The translations under genes were made by a program, and so were the position numbers. A stretch of DNA of 64,000 nt from Rosa chinensis (Eukaryota; Streptophyta; Magnoliopsida; Rosales; Rosaceae): the NCBI RefSeq assembly GCF_002994745.2, contig NC_037091.1, forward strand, positions 27,472,289-27,536,288. The letters are read 5' to 3'. This document shows, piece by piece, positions 12,401 through 23,103 of this stretch. Positions within the stretch are counted from its first letter, which is position 1. Every line of letters starts with the position of its first letter. Below the pieces are notes generated by a model. That model worked only from the letters and a program-made list of their open reading frames with translations. It searched no databases and was not told the DNA's origin.

Positions 12401-13259
12401 AAAGGGGTTTATTTAAGGGAGTCCCACGACGGGCACAAATAGGGACACAAGCTCATTTGGCAATGATGGTAATTCCTATGGTGACTCTATCCTTTCCAGA
12501 ATCAGGGCCATGTATTGATAAAAGTCTCAACAAGCACAATAGCGAATTCTAGCATTCTCTAGTCCATTAAACTTAATCTATGGCAAGCAATCAATCAAAT
12601 GAAGAATAATGAGATCATCAAAACATCGCTAAGAAAATCAGAATATATTTTTTTCATTTATCACTCCAAGAAAAAGGGACATGGGCTCAAATATCTCACA
12701 TGGGCTTTTATGAATCAAAACTCATCGTAACATGCTCATATTCTGTACCAAGGTCACGAAATCCATATCCACTACACATGCATATGTTTTTTATATATCT
12801 CAATTAACCAAATAATATCATTTAAAATCATCTCAATATTGTGATCCTCTTTTAGCCATAATTTCAGAGATATAGAATCTTCCTAAACAGTTGAAAGGGC
12901 ATCCTATGACTCAAAAATAAAAACGAAAACAAATTATGAAAACAATTTTTTTTTTTTTTTTGTAATTTTCAATATATATGACTCAAGACAAAAGTATAAA
13001 TCCCTTCCCCCACACTTAAATATTGCATTGTCCTCAATGTAATCAATCATAAACATGCAATGAAACAATTAAGCATATAGGGATGGAATTTACGAAAATA
13101 AAGACTAAAACAAAAGAGAAAATTGAAAATTAATAAAAATAGGGAAAAAAAGAAAGCAAATTTGCGTGTGTAGACTCCTTCACAGCTACTTCTGAATTGG
13201 GTTGCCTCCCAAGCAGCGCTTAATGTTTATAGTCTTTCAGCCTAAACTTGCACCTCCAT
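9436..13259 (-). mobile_element. Non-coding 3' internal region of the reverse Athila-type element
   Basis: Excluding the solo LTR at 10522-12331, this is about 2 kb between the integrase stop and the polypurine tract. Athila elements characteristically have a long region here, sometimes with an env-like frame. I see no open frame of useful length, only AT-rich DNA with homopolymers (T15 at about 12947-12961). Confidence 0.55.
10522..12331 (-). mobile_element. Solo LTR, reverse orientation, TSD GTTGT
   Basis: On the plus strand it reads TGATGCGGCTAAAATAGCC ... GTGCTCCTATCA, with GTTGT at 10517-10521 and 12332-12336. It is the inverted relative of the solo LTR at 6747-9358. It has no internal domain. 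Length 1810 bp. Confidence 0.87.
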
Positions 13260-14290
13260 TTAATCCTTAGGTTGTGGGGCACTTTGGAGGGGTACACCCT
13301 CCACTTCATGCTCCACAAACGCTTCATAATAAGGCTTTAGGCGGTGGCCATTTACTTTGAACTCGTTGCCAATCTGTTCACTCTTTATCTGCACAGCTCC
13401 ATGAGGAAACACATTAGTAATAGTGAAAGGCCCAATCCAACGAGAACGAAGCTTACCTGGGAAGAGTTTAAGACGAGAATGGAATAGAAGAACTTTCTGG
13501 CCCACAACAAAAGTCTTTCCACGAATCATCTTATCATGGAAGGCCTTAGTCTTATCCTTATAAATCTTAGCACTTTCGAAAGCATCATTCCTTATCTCCT
13601 CCAACTCTTGCAATTGTAACTTCCTATGAAGCCTAGCCTCATCAAGGTCCATGTTAAACTGCTTCACAACCCACCAAGCTTTGTGCTCTAACTTCACAGG
13701 CAGATGGCAAGGTTTGCCATACACTATCCGATACGGTGACATTCCAATGGGAGTTTTGTACGCAGTCCTATAGGCCCACAAAGCATCCTCCAAAAGTAGG
13801 GACTAGTCCTTCCTGTTAGGGTTCACAGTCTTCTCCAATATCCTCTTGATCTCACGATTAGAGACTTCAGCCTGCCCACTTGTCTGGGGGTGATAAGGTG
13901 TAGAGACCTTATGTGTAACATCATATTTCCTCAACAAAGCCTCAATCGTCCGATTGCAGAAGTGGGATCCACCATCACTAATAAGGACTCTAGGCATTCC
14001 AAACCTGCTAAAGCTGTTAGACTTGATAAAATCTGCAACAACCTTAGAGTCATTAGTTCGAGTGGCCTTTGCTTCCACCCATTTCGAAACATAGTCCACA
14101 ACAAGTAAGATATAGAGAAATCCAAAAGATGAAGGAAAAGGTCCCATGAAATCTATACCCCAGACATCAAATATTTCAACAGTTATGATATTAGATAATG
14201 ACATTTGATCTCTAGGACCTAGATTTCCGGTTCTCTAGCATCTATCACAAGTTAAACAATAAGCATATGCATCCCTAAATAAGTCCATAT
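13260..14290 (-). pseudogene. Athila-type Ty3/gypsy integrase, 5'-truncated with two in-frame stops
   Basis: The frame reads from about 14290 down to 13260 on the minus strand. It shows the end of the zinc finger (LTCDRC), the core with [23 protein letters not shown] and [16 protein letters not shown], then [20 protein letters not shown] and a C-terminal [16 protein letters not shown]. The catalytic D, D and E are all present, the second D and the E separated by 35 residues as in active integrases. Two TAG codons interrupt the frame at 14235-14237 and 13803-13805, the latter just before [12 protein letters not shown]. The frame is otherwise open. It was the integrase end of a pol polyprotein and is not functional. 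Confidence 0.88.
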
Positions 14291-14297
14291 TCATTCC

Positions 14298-15825
14298 TCA
14301 ATTCCCTCAAGATATGTTGGCCGAAATTAAGGAATTAAAATCTGCAGTATTAATGTGAAAATCAAGAGAAAATCAAGGAGAGGACATTAAGGATAAAGCC
14401 ATGGAGAGATTTAAGGGGGAAAAAGGTCCAAAATCCGTCCAGATACATTGTCTAGGTTCATGCCTAGATATTTGGCTGAAAATTGTGAATAAAATCAGAT
14501 TAAATCATTGGAAATTCGGCAACAATATATTAGGGACTTATTTTGGAGCTTTTTGATTGGTTGGATGACACAACAGAGCTGACGTGGCGCTACGTGATTG
14601 ATCGAAGCTGTGTGGCATTATCAGATTAATTCCTTGGGAAATTAAAAGAAGGATCATGAAGCTTGGCCGTCCCCCTATATAAACCCCCCTATGCTACACC
14701 GCTTCACACACACTTTCATTCAGAAAATCCTCCATAACGTCATAAGCTCTCTCTCTCTCTCTCTCTCTCTCCACTCTCTAGTTGCAAAGTTATGCGTTTT
14801 CAAACAAGGAGAGGAAGAAGAAGAAGGAGCCATGAAGATCATATCCTCCATCGTCCACCTTGAAGACTTGCTTCCAAGATTCAAGATCCAACCATCAAGC
14901 TCTCCATCTCCATCTCCACTCACGGTGTACTTCATTCTTTTTCCTTGTAATCTTTTTGGTTTCCTTGTTTGATTTCGTATGAATTTGTTTCTAGTTAACA
15001 ATAACGTTTAGGGCAAAGTTTAAGCCCAATTTCTATGTTTAAATAAAATTTTCGAATTCCATAATTGTGATTCTAAGTTGCTTATGTGAGTTTGTTCGAT
15101 TGAATTTGCTTGACAGAAAACTTTTATATGTTTATCTTATTTAGGTCGACACTTCTAGGATTTGCATGTAATTGGTGCTAGATTTAGGTAAACGATTCAC
15201 CTAATAGTTTTGTGAACCTAAATCACAAGTAGTAAAGGCTTTGGACAAAGGTCGAATTCAATTGAAGAGGATTGCAAATAAGTGAACTTATTCATAACTA
15301 GGTTGTGCACTTAAGTTGATAACCTTTCTCTATGCTTCTTGCGTTGAACATGTTTTGATTAGGTAGCTTTCTAGACTATGATTGCGTGTTTAATAGGATT
15401 GATCTAGGTGCTTTCACTTAGGTTAATTAGTAAAGGAAAGTAAAATATGGGAAATCATTTGCGTCGAATGTTTCACATGATCAACTTCTTTCTCATGACT
15501 TAGATAATCAATTATAGGGTTTGAATCAAATTTGATTACATGGAATTGGTTTTGATCTTTGTTTCTTACGTTTCCTTCTTGTATATGTGTTTTTGTATTT
15601 TCTTTATATTAATTTTCAAAATCCTAATCTTAAACCCCCCCCCTTTTATTTCGTTAATTGTATTTTTTCTTTTTGTAAATTTATCCTTTATATTTATTTG
15701 AATTCTTTACTTGTTTTTGCAATTACAGGTGTACCCTCAATCCCCGGTTAGAACGATACCTACTTATTCTATATTGACAACTACATTTTGCAGGGTTAAA
15801 TTGCATGCTTGCTTTAAGCGTTGTC
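14298..15825 (+). mobile_element. Forward Athila-type LTR, truncated at both ends
   Basis: From about 14298 the sequence matches the middle of the sister LTRs (TTGGCCGAAATTAAGG, GATTGGTTGGATGACAC). A TATA box (CCCCCTATATAAACCCCC) follows at 14671-14688, a (CT)n run at about 14744-14771, and the conserved 3' part GGTGTACCCTCAATCCCCGG. The first ~700 bp are missing, and the terminal TATCA is replaced at about 15822 by unrelated LTR sequence. It could be what is left of the forward element's 3' LTR, but similarity by eye does not prove that. Confidence 0.65.
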
Positions 15826-16914
15826 ACGAGACCACCCAGAGTCTCCGGAATGCTACTACGATCGATATGCCAAAACCATAAGTCGATCGGATAGTCGGAT
15901 CCTCACGGATCGAATAAATCAAACGGTTCAAAACCGTAAAAATCATAACAAATTCATACGAACTCCAAAAATTGCATATTATATATCGAAACGCTCGTAT
16001 CGATGAGTAGAAGATGTATAATACCAGAAACAGTCCCTTAAACTGCCGGAACGCCGCTAGAAAGCCACCACAGGCGGTGGCGCACCGCCGCCAGTCAAAA
16101 CTCACTGTTTCACAAAACTCCCAACATCAAAGATCTTCATCTCAGCATGCTTATCAACTTTCATAACTAGCCTCAAGTCAGAATCTAAGCAAAAAGGGTC
16201 GAAAACTACCTCACAAACCGTGAATCACTGTTCAATCCGAGTTGAACCAACTTCCATGTAAATCGATCCAAACAACCACCACATATCGATCAGGGAGGCT
16301 CCTACGAACTCACAACAAGAAGCATGAAGCCACGCGTCGCCGGAACTAGGTTTTCCGACCTGGTCCGAATACACCAAATTTCTCCTCCTTGCTGCGCCGT
16401 CGTCGCTGAGAATCGAGGCTAGAGGATGCCACAGGGAGGAGCGCACGGAGGAGACGAGCCGATCTGGAAAGTTTCACCGCCGGAGACTGCTTGAAAAGTT
16501 GGGTCGGATCATCCAGATCCAGGTCGGGTCAGTCGCGGGTGAGGAGAGTTCAGAGTTTCCGGAAATGGAAATGTGAAAATGAAAATAGTAAGTTTCCGAA
16601 AATGGAAACCCCTATTTATAGAACTTTCCCAAAACTTCCGCAGACCATAACTTTCTCATACGAACTCTGATTGACGCGTTTCACATATCCACGAACTCGT
16701 ATTGACGCGCTCTATGACTTTCGTGAAAGAAGTTTTCGGAGATACCCAATGTATAAAAAGTCAACCTTTGCAACCCCCCTAAAACCATATTCTTCGACTA
16801 ATAATTCATCCAAAACACTTCCACTCTGTCCACGAGCCACGAAATTGTCCAATAACCACAAATTAGTTTCCGAAAAATCCTCGAAAAATAAATATCAATT
16901 TCCGGGGCATCACA
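15826..16914 (-). mobile_element. Chromovirus-type LTR fragment, reverse orientation
   Basis: Collinear with the reverse LTR at 34782-37734 from CGAGACCACCC through the cluster TATTATATATCGAAACGCTCGTAT to the terminus CAATTTCCGGGGCATCACA. It therefore corresponds to the 5' half of a TGTGATACCCC-type LTR read backwards. The other half is missing, and its inner end is fused to the truncated Athila LTR on its left. Confidence 0.65.
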
Positions 16915-19825
16915 CCCCCTTCGGCCAAATCGAGCTACAACAAGGTTAGGAGCATGTTCAGCACCTCACTAGCAACCAAAACCACAAAGATTTCCGGCCG
17001 GAAACTGCCGGAAATCGAAAACCCAACCGAAAAATCCTAAAACCCTGATCGGACTTCCCCCCTTCGATCTGCTCAAACCATGGCTACCCAACGTAAAACA
17101 CTCACCTAAGATGAAAGAGGAGGAAGAGAGGAACTTTTCCGACTGGTGGGACGTCTCGTGGTGGCTCGACGGCGAAGAAATTGCCAGATTTCTTCTCCGG
17201 TTACTGTTCATGATAGGAGCATTTTAATGCGACGTTTTAACTGCTATTTCTCTACATTTCCTGCGTTATTTCCTTAAAGAAACCATTGCTTAGGAAAGTT
17301 TCCATTCTCCGATTGGGAAAGTTCCTAATTGTAGAAAGTTTCCGTTTTGTAGTTTCTATTTTTCAGTTTTAGAAAGTTTCCCATTTTAGTTTAGGAAAGT
17401 TGCCATTTCTTGTTTTAAGAAAGTTTCTATTTCTGGAAACAGTTTCTATTTTCAGGTCCTTGAAATAAATGAGCTGAAATGAGCTCATAAATGGAAAGAG
17501 GAGATAACCAACGTTGGAGGGAGACGAGATGAGATACAAAGGGTTGCATAAATGAGCAGAAATGAAGAAAAGAAGCTTTCCTGTTTCAACCAGGAAAGCC
17601 TGTCCAAGAAAGGAAATGACTCTTAAGCCATCCTTGAAGTGTGATCGAAATAATGAAGTGTCATGGCATCAGAGAAGCTTCTTGAAGACTTTAGAAGATG
17701 ACATGGCAAGAAGGTGACGCAAGAAGGCCCAAGAACTCTCTAGAATGAATTGAATTTTCGACAATTGGACAAAAGCCCATGAAATTAGGGTTTTGTGACG
17801 CAAAGGAGGATATGGTGAATAATTGCCTTGAAATTCTATGAGGAGGAGAGAGAGTTGGCGTAAAAAAATAAAGAGGAGAATAAAAGATTACAAAAGAGAT
17901 TTTCTAGGGAGATTTTTATGGAATGAAATATTCTTGGAGGAGTAATTTTGTGTGATTGCCGTGATATGCTAAGAGAGAAAGGTGGAAGCAACGTGAAAAA
18001 TCAGAAAATATAAAAGAGATTACGTTGGAGATTTCTTAGGGAGACTTTTAAGGGAAGAAAAAGAGTGGACACCAAGAAAAGCTCTCAAAGGCGTCTAGAT
18101 TCATCCCTAAAATCCCTAAAGGAAGTTTGGCCAAAATAAAAGAGAAAAATCAGAATAATTCCAAGGAATTTCGGCAACTAAATATTAGGGAGGTATTTTA
18201 GAGAGTTTTGATTGGTTGGACCACATCACAGGGCTTACTTGGCGAATTCTCATTGGTGGAAGCTATGTGGAAATTTCTGATAATTTCTTGGAAATTAATA
18301 GAAGAATCAAGAAGCTTTGTGAACCCTAGCCGTGCCCCTATATATACTCCTCATTTTTGACGTCCCCCACACCTTACACACTTTAGAAAATTCAGAAAAT
18401 ACACATTGTTGCCGTGAGCTTTTCTCATCCTCTCTCCATCCTCTAGTTCATCCACAGAATTCAAGCAAGGACGAAGGGAGAAGAAGGAGCCGTGAACCAT
18501 TCATCCATCAACCACCATTGAAGACTTGCTTTCAAGCTTCAAGGATCCCAACGTCAATCATCCATCCTCATCTTCCATCCACGGTGTAATTCGACCTCTA
18601 CTTTGTAACCTTGTTTGATTTTCGTTGGATTGTTCTAGTTGACATTGATGTTTGAACAAAGTTATTAATTCTGAAATTTATATGATTGAATGAGAATTTT
18701 CGATTCCTATATTGTGATTCTTAGTTGCTTTTGTGTGATTGTTCAATTGAATTTGCTTAACTAATATCTCTTATATGTTGATTATAATTGGTTTGAAACT
18801 TTTAGGGTTTATGTATGAGTGGTGCTAGATTTAAGAATATGATTCAACTTATTGTTTTGTGAACTTGAATCAAAAGTAGTAAAGGTTTTAGACAAAAATC
18901 GAATTCAATTGAAAAGGATTGCAATTAGGTGGACTTTTTCATACTAAGTTGCACACTTGAGTTGATAGCCTTTCTATGTGTTTCATGCGTTAAACGTGTT
19001 ATGATTGTCTAGCTTTCTAGAGCTTGAATGCATGTTTGATAGGGATTAGCCTTTGTGCTTTCACTTAGGTTAATTAGCATTGAAAAGTAAAATATGGGAA
19101 ATTATTTGCTTTGAATATTTCACATGATCAACTCCTTTCTCATGACTTAGATGAACAATATTAGGGTTGAATCGAATTTGATTATAACTTTGGTTTTGAT
19201 CTTTGTTTCTCTCATTTCATTCTTGTAATTATGTTTTTGTGTTTTATTTATTTTCTTTACTTAGTTAATTTTCGGAACCCTAAATCAAAACCCCCCCCCC
19301 CTTAATTTTGTAAATATGTTCATACTTTGTTTTATTTTTGTAAATAATTTACTTTGTACTTATTTTGATTCTTTATTTGTCCTACAATGACAGGTGTACC
19401 CTCAATCCCCGGAATAGAACGATCCCTATTTACTATATACTAACGATGACATCTTATAGGGTTAAATTATACGCTTACTTTTAGGCGTATCAGTGCAGCG
19501 AAAGGAAGGGGAAGAAAGAGAAGGGATCAGGTTTTTTCCCGATTTCTTGATCCGTTTTCACTTTCTCTCTCCTCTTCCCATAATGGAAATCCACTTAAAA
19601 GCCCATGCTAAGGATAGTAACTTCTATTTTTGGTCATAACTTTCCTGTCGTAACTGCAATTTAAGCAAACTATGTGTATACAAACTCAATTTAAAATGTT
19701 CTATGACATTTACCAGAAAAATTCCTAAATTATCGGGTCAAGGAAAAGTCAACTCAAGAACTAAAAATGTCCTTTACTGACGGTAACTAATAGTAAGCTA
19801 AGATTCTAGGGTACGGGGTATTACA
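16915..19825 (-). mobile_element. Second reverse LTR-like remnant (TGTAATACCCCGTACC type), interrupted by a solo LTR
   Basis: Ends at 19825 with GGTACGGGGTATTACA in context, the reverse of a TGTAATACCCCGTACC start, as in chromovirus LTRs. The part at 16915-17210 has the GC-richer leader composition of those LTRs (GCCGGAAACTGCCGGAAATC). The sequence between is split by the solo LTR at 17211-19492. The left boundary and TSD are not resolved. Confidence 0.4.
17211..19492 (+). mobile_element. Athila-type solo LTR with near-perfect TSD
   Basis: It starts TGATAGGAGCATTTTAATG and ends TTTTAGGCGTATCA (2282 bp). The flanks are GTTCA (17206-17210) and GTGCA (19493-19497), a 5-bp duplication with one later change. 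A TATA box (CCCCTATATATACTCC) lies near 18336. There is no internal domain. This is the best full-length reference copy of this LTR family in the window. Confidence 0.85.
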
Positions 19826-21400
19826 TTGGTGGACGAGTAGTTAGGGTTTTGAATTTAAAAAGAGAAGATGACAAGCCCATGTGCTTGGTGTTGACCATTA
19901 ACTCCTTATCCCCTTGTCCAATTACTCATTTGCTCCTACTTTTTATCTCTACAAAAATATCTATGGAATTAATGAAATTAGGAAGCCATGCCAAAAACAA
20001 GATTCACATTTTATGCTTACACATTTTGGCCATACATCTCACCCTCAATTTCTTTTTATCTCGACCCTCCCTAAATCGTCTTGGCCAATAAATACCTCCC
20101 TTTTGCTCCATGCCATCATCTTCCTTCCATCCATCTCCATTTTATTTCTCCTACTTTTCTACTCCATTTCTCTCTAGCTTTTTAGCTTAGTTTTTTTAGT
20201 TCTAGTTCATAGATTCTTTGAGTTTGTGTAAGAGGAAGGTGAGTAGGCACTTGGGTTTCATCAAAACTGAAGTTACTACACACTTTAGTCCACCATTACT
20301 CTTGTTTTCCACACATTCAAACCTTGTTCTTCCATTGTTCTTGAGATTTTGTGAATTAGTATAGTGATTTGGGTTCTAGAAACCAAAATATTTTGAAGCA
20401 TTTCTTTTCTCATATAGCATCTAGAAGGGAAGATATACATCTTGTGCTTTCTATTTGACTCCAAAGAGTCATACCTGTGGGTATATCACTTGTTCTCCAC
20501 TCTTTGCTCTCTTTTATTTGTTATTTATAATGTTTATGGCTTGTAGTTGTGTAAATATGAGTTGTGAGTAGTTGCAATTTGTGCACAAAACAATGTAAAT
20601 TACTATATTCTTTAATATTTATGCATGTTTTGAACCTATTGGCTACTATAATTTGATGTCTCCTAAGTGTGTTTATAGATTTATCACCTAGAAGCATGGT
20701 TTAGGAAATTAATGAATCAAAAACTTGAACTTGATAAACTCTTGATTCTGAAAGCATGTGTAGCCATTTAGGTGGTGGCTTAGTATTTCTATGGGAAATA
20801 ATAAGTTACTTGAATTTCTTACCTAGAAATTAAAGCATGATGTCGTGAGTCTAGATTCCGGAAGAATTTAGGCTCACGACATCATAGGCCATTTATGATA
20901 TCAATGGTGCAAAGATTATGTAATTTAGATTTGCTTTGGAAGAGATTCTTAAATTGCATGACTAATTGGTTTCTTCGCAGCTTCATCAAAGCACTAAGGG
21001 GAAATTTATCAAAGCGTGTTGTTACATTAAATTTGGGTTAAATTGTGTGCAGACTAGGTGTGATGCCTAAGCCTCTGTTTCTCCCTTAGACTATTTTTAA
21101 TTGCTTACTTTATTTTATGTGCAATTTATTTGTTTGCATAAATTCTAAAATCAATCAAGCCGTTTACTACCACATTTGTTAATACCATCCTCATGGTCTT
21201 TAGCTTCCAAAGGGCTAAGATTGTGAACTTGTAAAAAGATAGAATTACATGTGTTTCTAGGTTATTTTCGTGGTGATCTAAGCTAGAGTGGAGTTTTGCA
21301 ATCCTCCTGGTACGACGCTATACTTATCCCTTACTAAAAGTTGATCTCCTATACTTGGGTGTAAGGATACTTCACACATCAAATTTGCAAATATTTTCTA
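19826..21400 (+). other. Unassigned region; right part resembles the 3' end of another LTR
   Basis: No gene is recognised. From about 21290 to 21380 the sequence (TTTTGCAATCCTCCTGGTACGA ... ACTTCACACATCA in context) has the style of Athila/Tat LTR 3' ends. No start terminus or duplication could be matched, and no PBS follows. A Pro-rich/CT-rich stretch at 20090-20180 looks like a transcribed leader. The assignment is a guess. Confidence 0.25.
20837..20885. repeat. Perfect 13-bp inverted repeat with 23-base loop
   Basis: ATGATGTCGTGAG at 20837-20849 is the exact reverse complement of CTCACGACATCAT at 20873-20885. It could form a stable hairpin in RNA or cruciform in DNA. No transposon ends or duplication were found next to it, so its role is unknown. 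Confidence 0.6.
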
Positions 21401-22279
21401 CTCAATGCTGTTACCAACAACAACACTAGGATTGACTTTTATATGTACACTGAAAATCAATTTGGCAGGAATTGGCTAGAAAACACTAAAGTTTCAGAAG
21501 TCCAACTTTACATCATTCGTACTCTTGCCACACCTGGAATGGATCCAATGCAAGATAACAATTTGCGATTTGACCGTGTTATGCAATGACTATATTTTCT
21601 CGACCAAGTTGGTGTATATTTTCTCAAACTAGTATTCACGTACAATCAATTATATGTAGCATTATCGGGAGTCACTTTAGTACGATCAATTATTTTCTCA
21701 TACAATGTCGGACTCATTTGAAAAATGTAGTTTACAGGGATGTAATGCAAAAATTGTAAACATATAAATTTAATTGTTCAACACAGTATTAAGATTTTGC
21801 CTTGCAAAAAATGCATAAAGAAAAAAAGAAAAAAACAGGTGATGGTGATGGTAATAATGACAATGGCATTCTTTCATTCCATAAAATTATACAATGGCGA
21901 GTCAAAGAAAAAGAACGAAAAAACTTGCTTACCTTGCTAAATGCCACAGATGCAACCATTTTTTTCCCAATGCTCTGTACATATAAATATGAGGATTACC
22001 AAGGTCATTTTTCATTTTGTTTTTTGACAGTGTTAGTGGTCCTTGAAAATCAACCAAACAATGTTGCATTTTGTCTCTACTATTTTTTTGGGGTTACCAA
22101 ATCAACCATAAATATCTACTGATTTTGTATGCAGTACATTGCTCTATATAATGCGACGGATTTACTTAGAATTGCAACAACAAGATTAAGGAAAAATGTC
22201 CATTTACTAAAATTTGAGCTACACTAACCCCACTTACCAAACATCTTATAAGATAGCCCACGTACCCAATAGATTACAT
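21401..22279. other. AT-rich spacer, nothing recognised
   Basis: Low-complexity AT-rich DNA with poly-A stretches (about 21803-21836). A 106-codon open stretch at 21802-22122 is Lys-rich then Phe/Tyr-rich and matches nothing I recognise; it is probably chance. Confidence 0.3.
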
Positions 22280-22316
22280 ATTTTTGTTATTTTTTGGACA
22301 ATTTTGCCTCCTCTCT

Positions 22317-23103
22317 CTTTGTCACTTAGAGAGAGAGAGAGAGAGAGAAGTCATCAGAGACTTCGCGGGTATTAGGTCACTGATAGCAAAATCTGGTAAT
22401 CGGCCGTCGGACTTCTTCGAGAATCTCACCGGAGATCTCATAAGTCACCAGAGACTTTTATTTTGGTTTGGGGGGGGGGGGGGTGTAATAAAATGTTATT
22501 GAGTATTTCTGGGGGGAAATAAAACCGGAGTCTGGTGTCTGATTTTGCCTCCTAATAATACCTAATAAACTTTTACTGCCACCAATATTTATTGGGGGAT
22601 AATATAAGTCTCTGGTGACCTATAAGACTTCCGACAACCTCTTTAGGAACCTCCGATAACTTTCGGCGACCGGTGATCAGAGTCCCATGTCTGTTATTGA
22701 GTATTTCTGGGGGAAAATAAAACCGGAGTCTGGCGTCTGATTTTGCCTCCTAATAATACCTAATAAACTTTTACTGCCACCAATATTTATTGGGTTTTAT
22801 TTGGGGGTAATAAAGTCTCCGGTGACCTATAAGACTTCCGACGACCTCTTTAGGAACCTCCGATAACTTTCGGCGACCGGTGATCAGAGTCCCATGTCTG
22901 TTTTTATTGCTCCCAATAAAACCAATAAACTTTTATTGCCCCCCCAATGAAAATTTATTTGATTTTATTTGGGGGGACGGGGTAATAAAAGTCTTCGGCA
23001 ACGTCTCCGGTGACAAATAAGAACTCCGATGACCTCTTTAGGGACCTTCAACAACCTCTGGAGTCCAGTTTTATTGTCCCCGTATAAAAATTTATTGGGT
23101 TTT
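22317..23103. repeat. Unclassified tandem and inverted repeat family, ~198-bp unit
   Basis: Two nearly identical units begin at 22495 and 22693 (period 198): GTTATTGAGTATTTCTGGGG ... GATCAGAGTCCCATGTCTG. A third, diverged unit runs from about 22903 to 23103. Each contains GTAATAAAGTCTCCGGTGACC-like DNA. Just upstream (22415-22475) a related segment lies in inverted orientation (CTCACCGGAGATCTC, CACCAGAGACTTTTATT), next to a G13 run at about 22471-22483. A GA microsatellite precedes it at about 22328-22348. The same family resumes at about 25240 after an LTR insertion. It may be a non-autonomous DNA transposon or foldback element; no termini are proven. Confidence 0.6.

Larger units (their letters stand above)
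4623..14297 (-). mobile_element. Reverse-oriented Athila-type Ty3/gypsy retrotransposon, truncated at its 5' side
   Basis: Reading on the minus strand, the 3' LTR is at 4623-9422, its polypurine tract at 9423-9435, a long non-coding stretch, and the integrase at 13260-14290. The integrase is cut off upstream at about 14297, where a forward-oriented LTR fragment begins. Reverse transcriptase, RNase H, protease, gag and the 5' LTR are therefore missing. The left flank is AATAT; no right TSD can exist because that end is lost. Two solo LTRs (6747-9358 and 10522-12331) are nested inside. Athila assignment rests on the integrase sequence and LTR type. Confidence 0.75.

Noticed and set aside
14691..15001. 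93-codon frames on both strands near the CT repeat
   Set aside because: They are mirror images driven by the (CT)n run and the LTR leader; no protein family is recognised.
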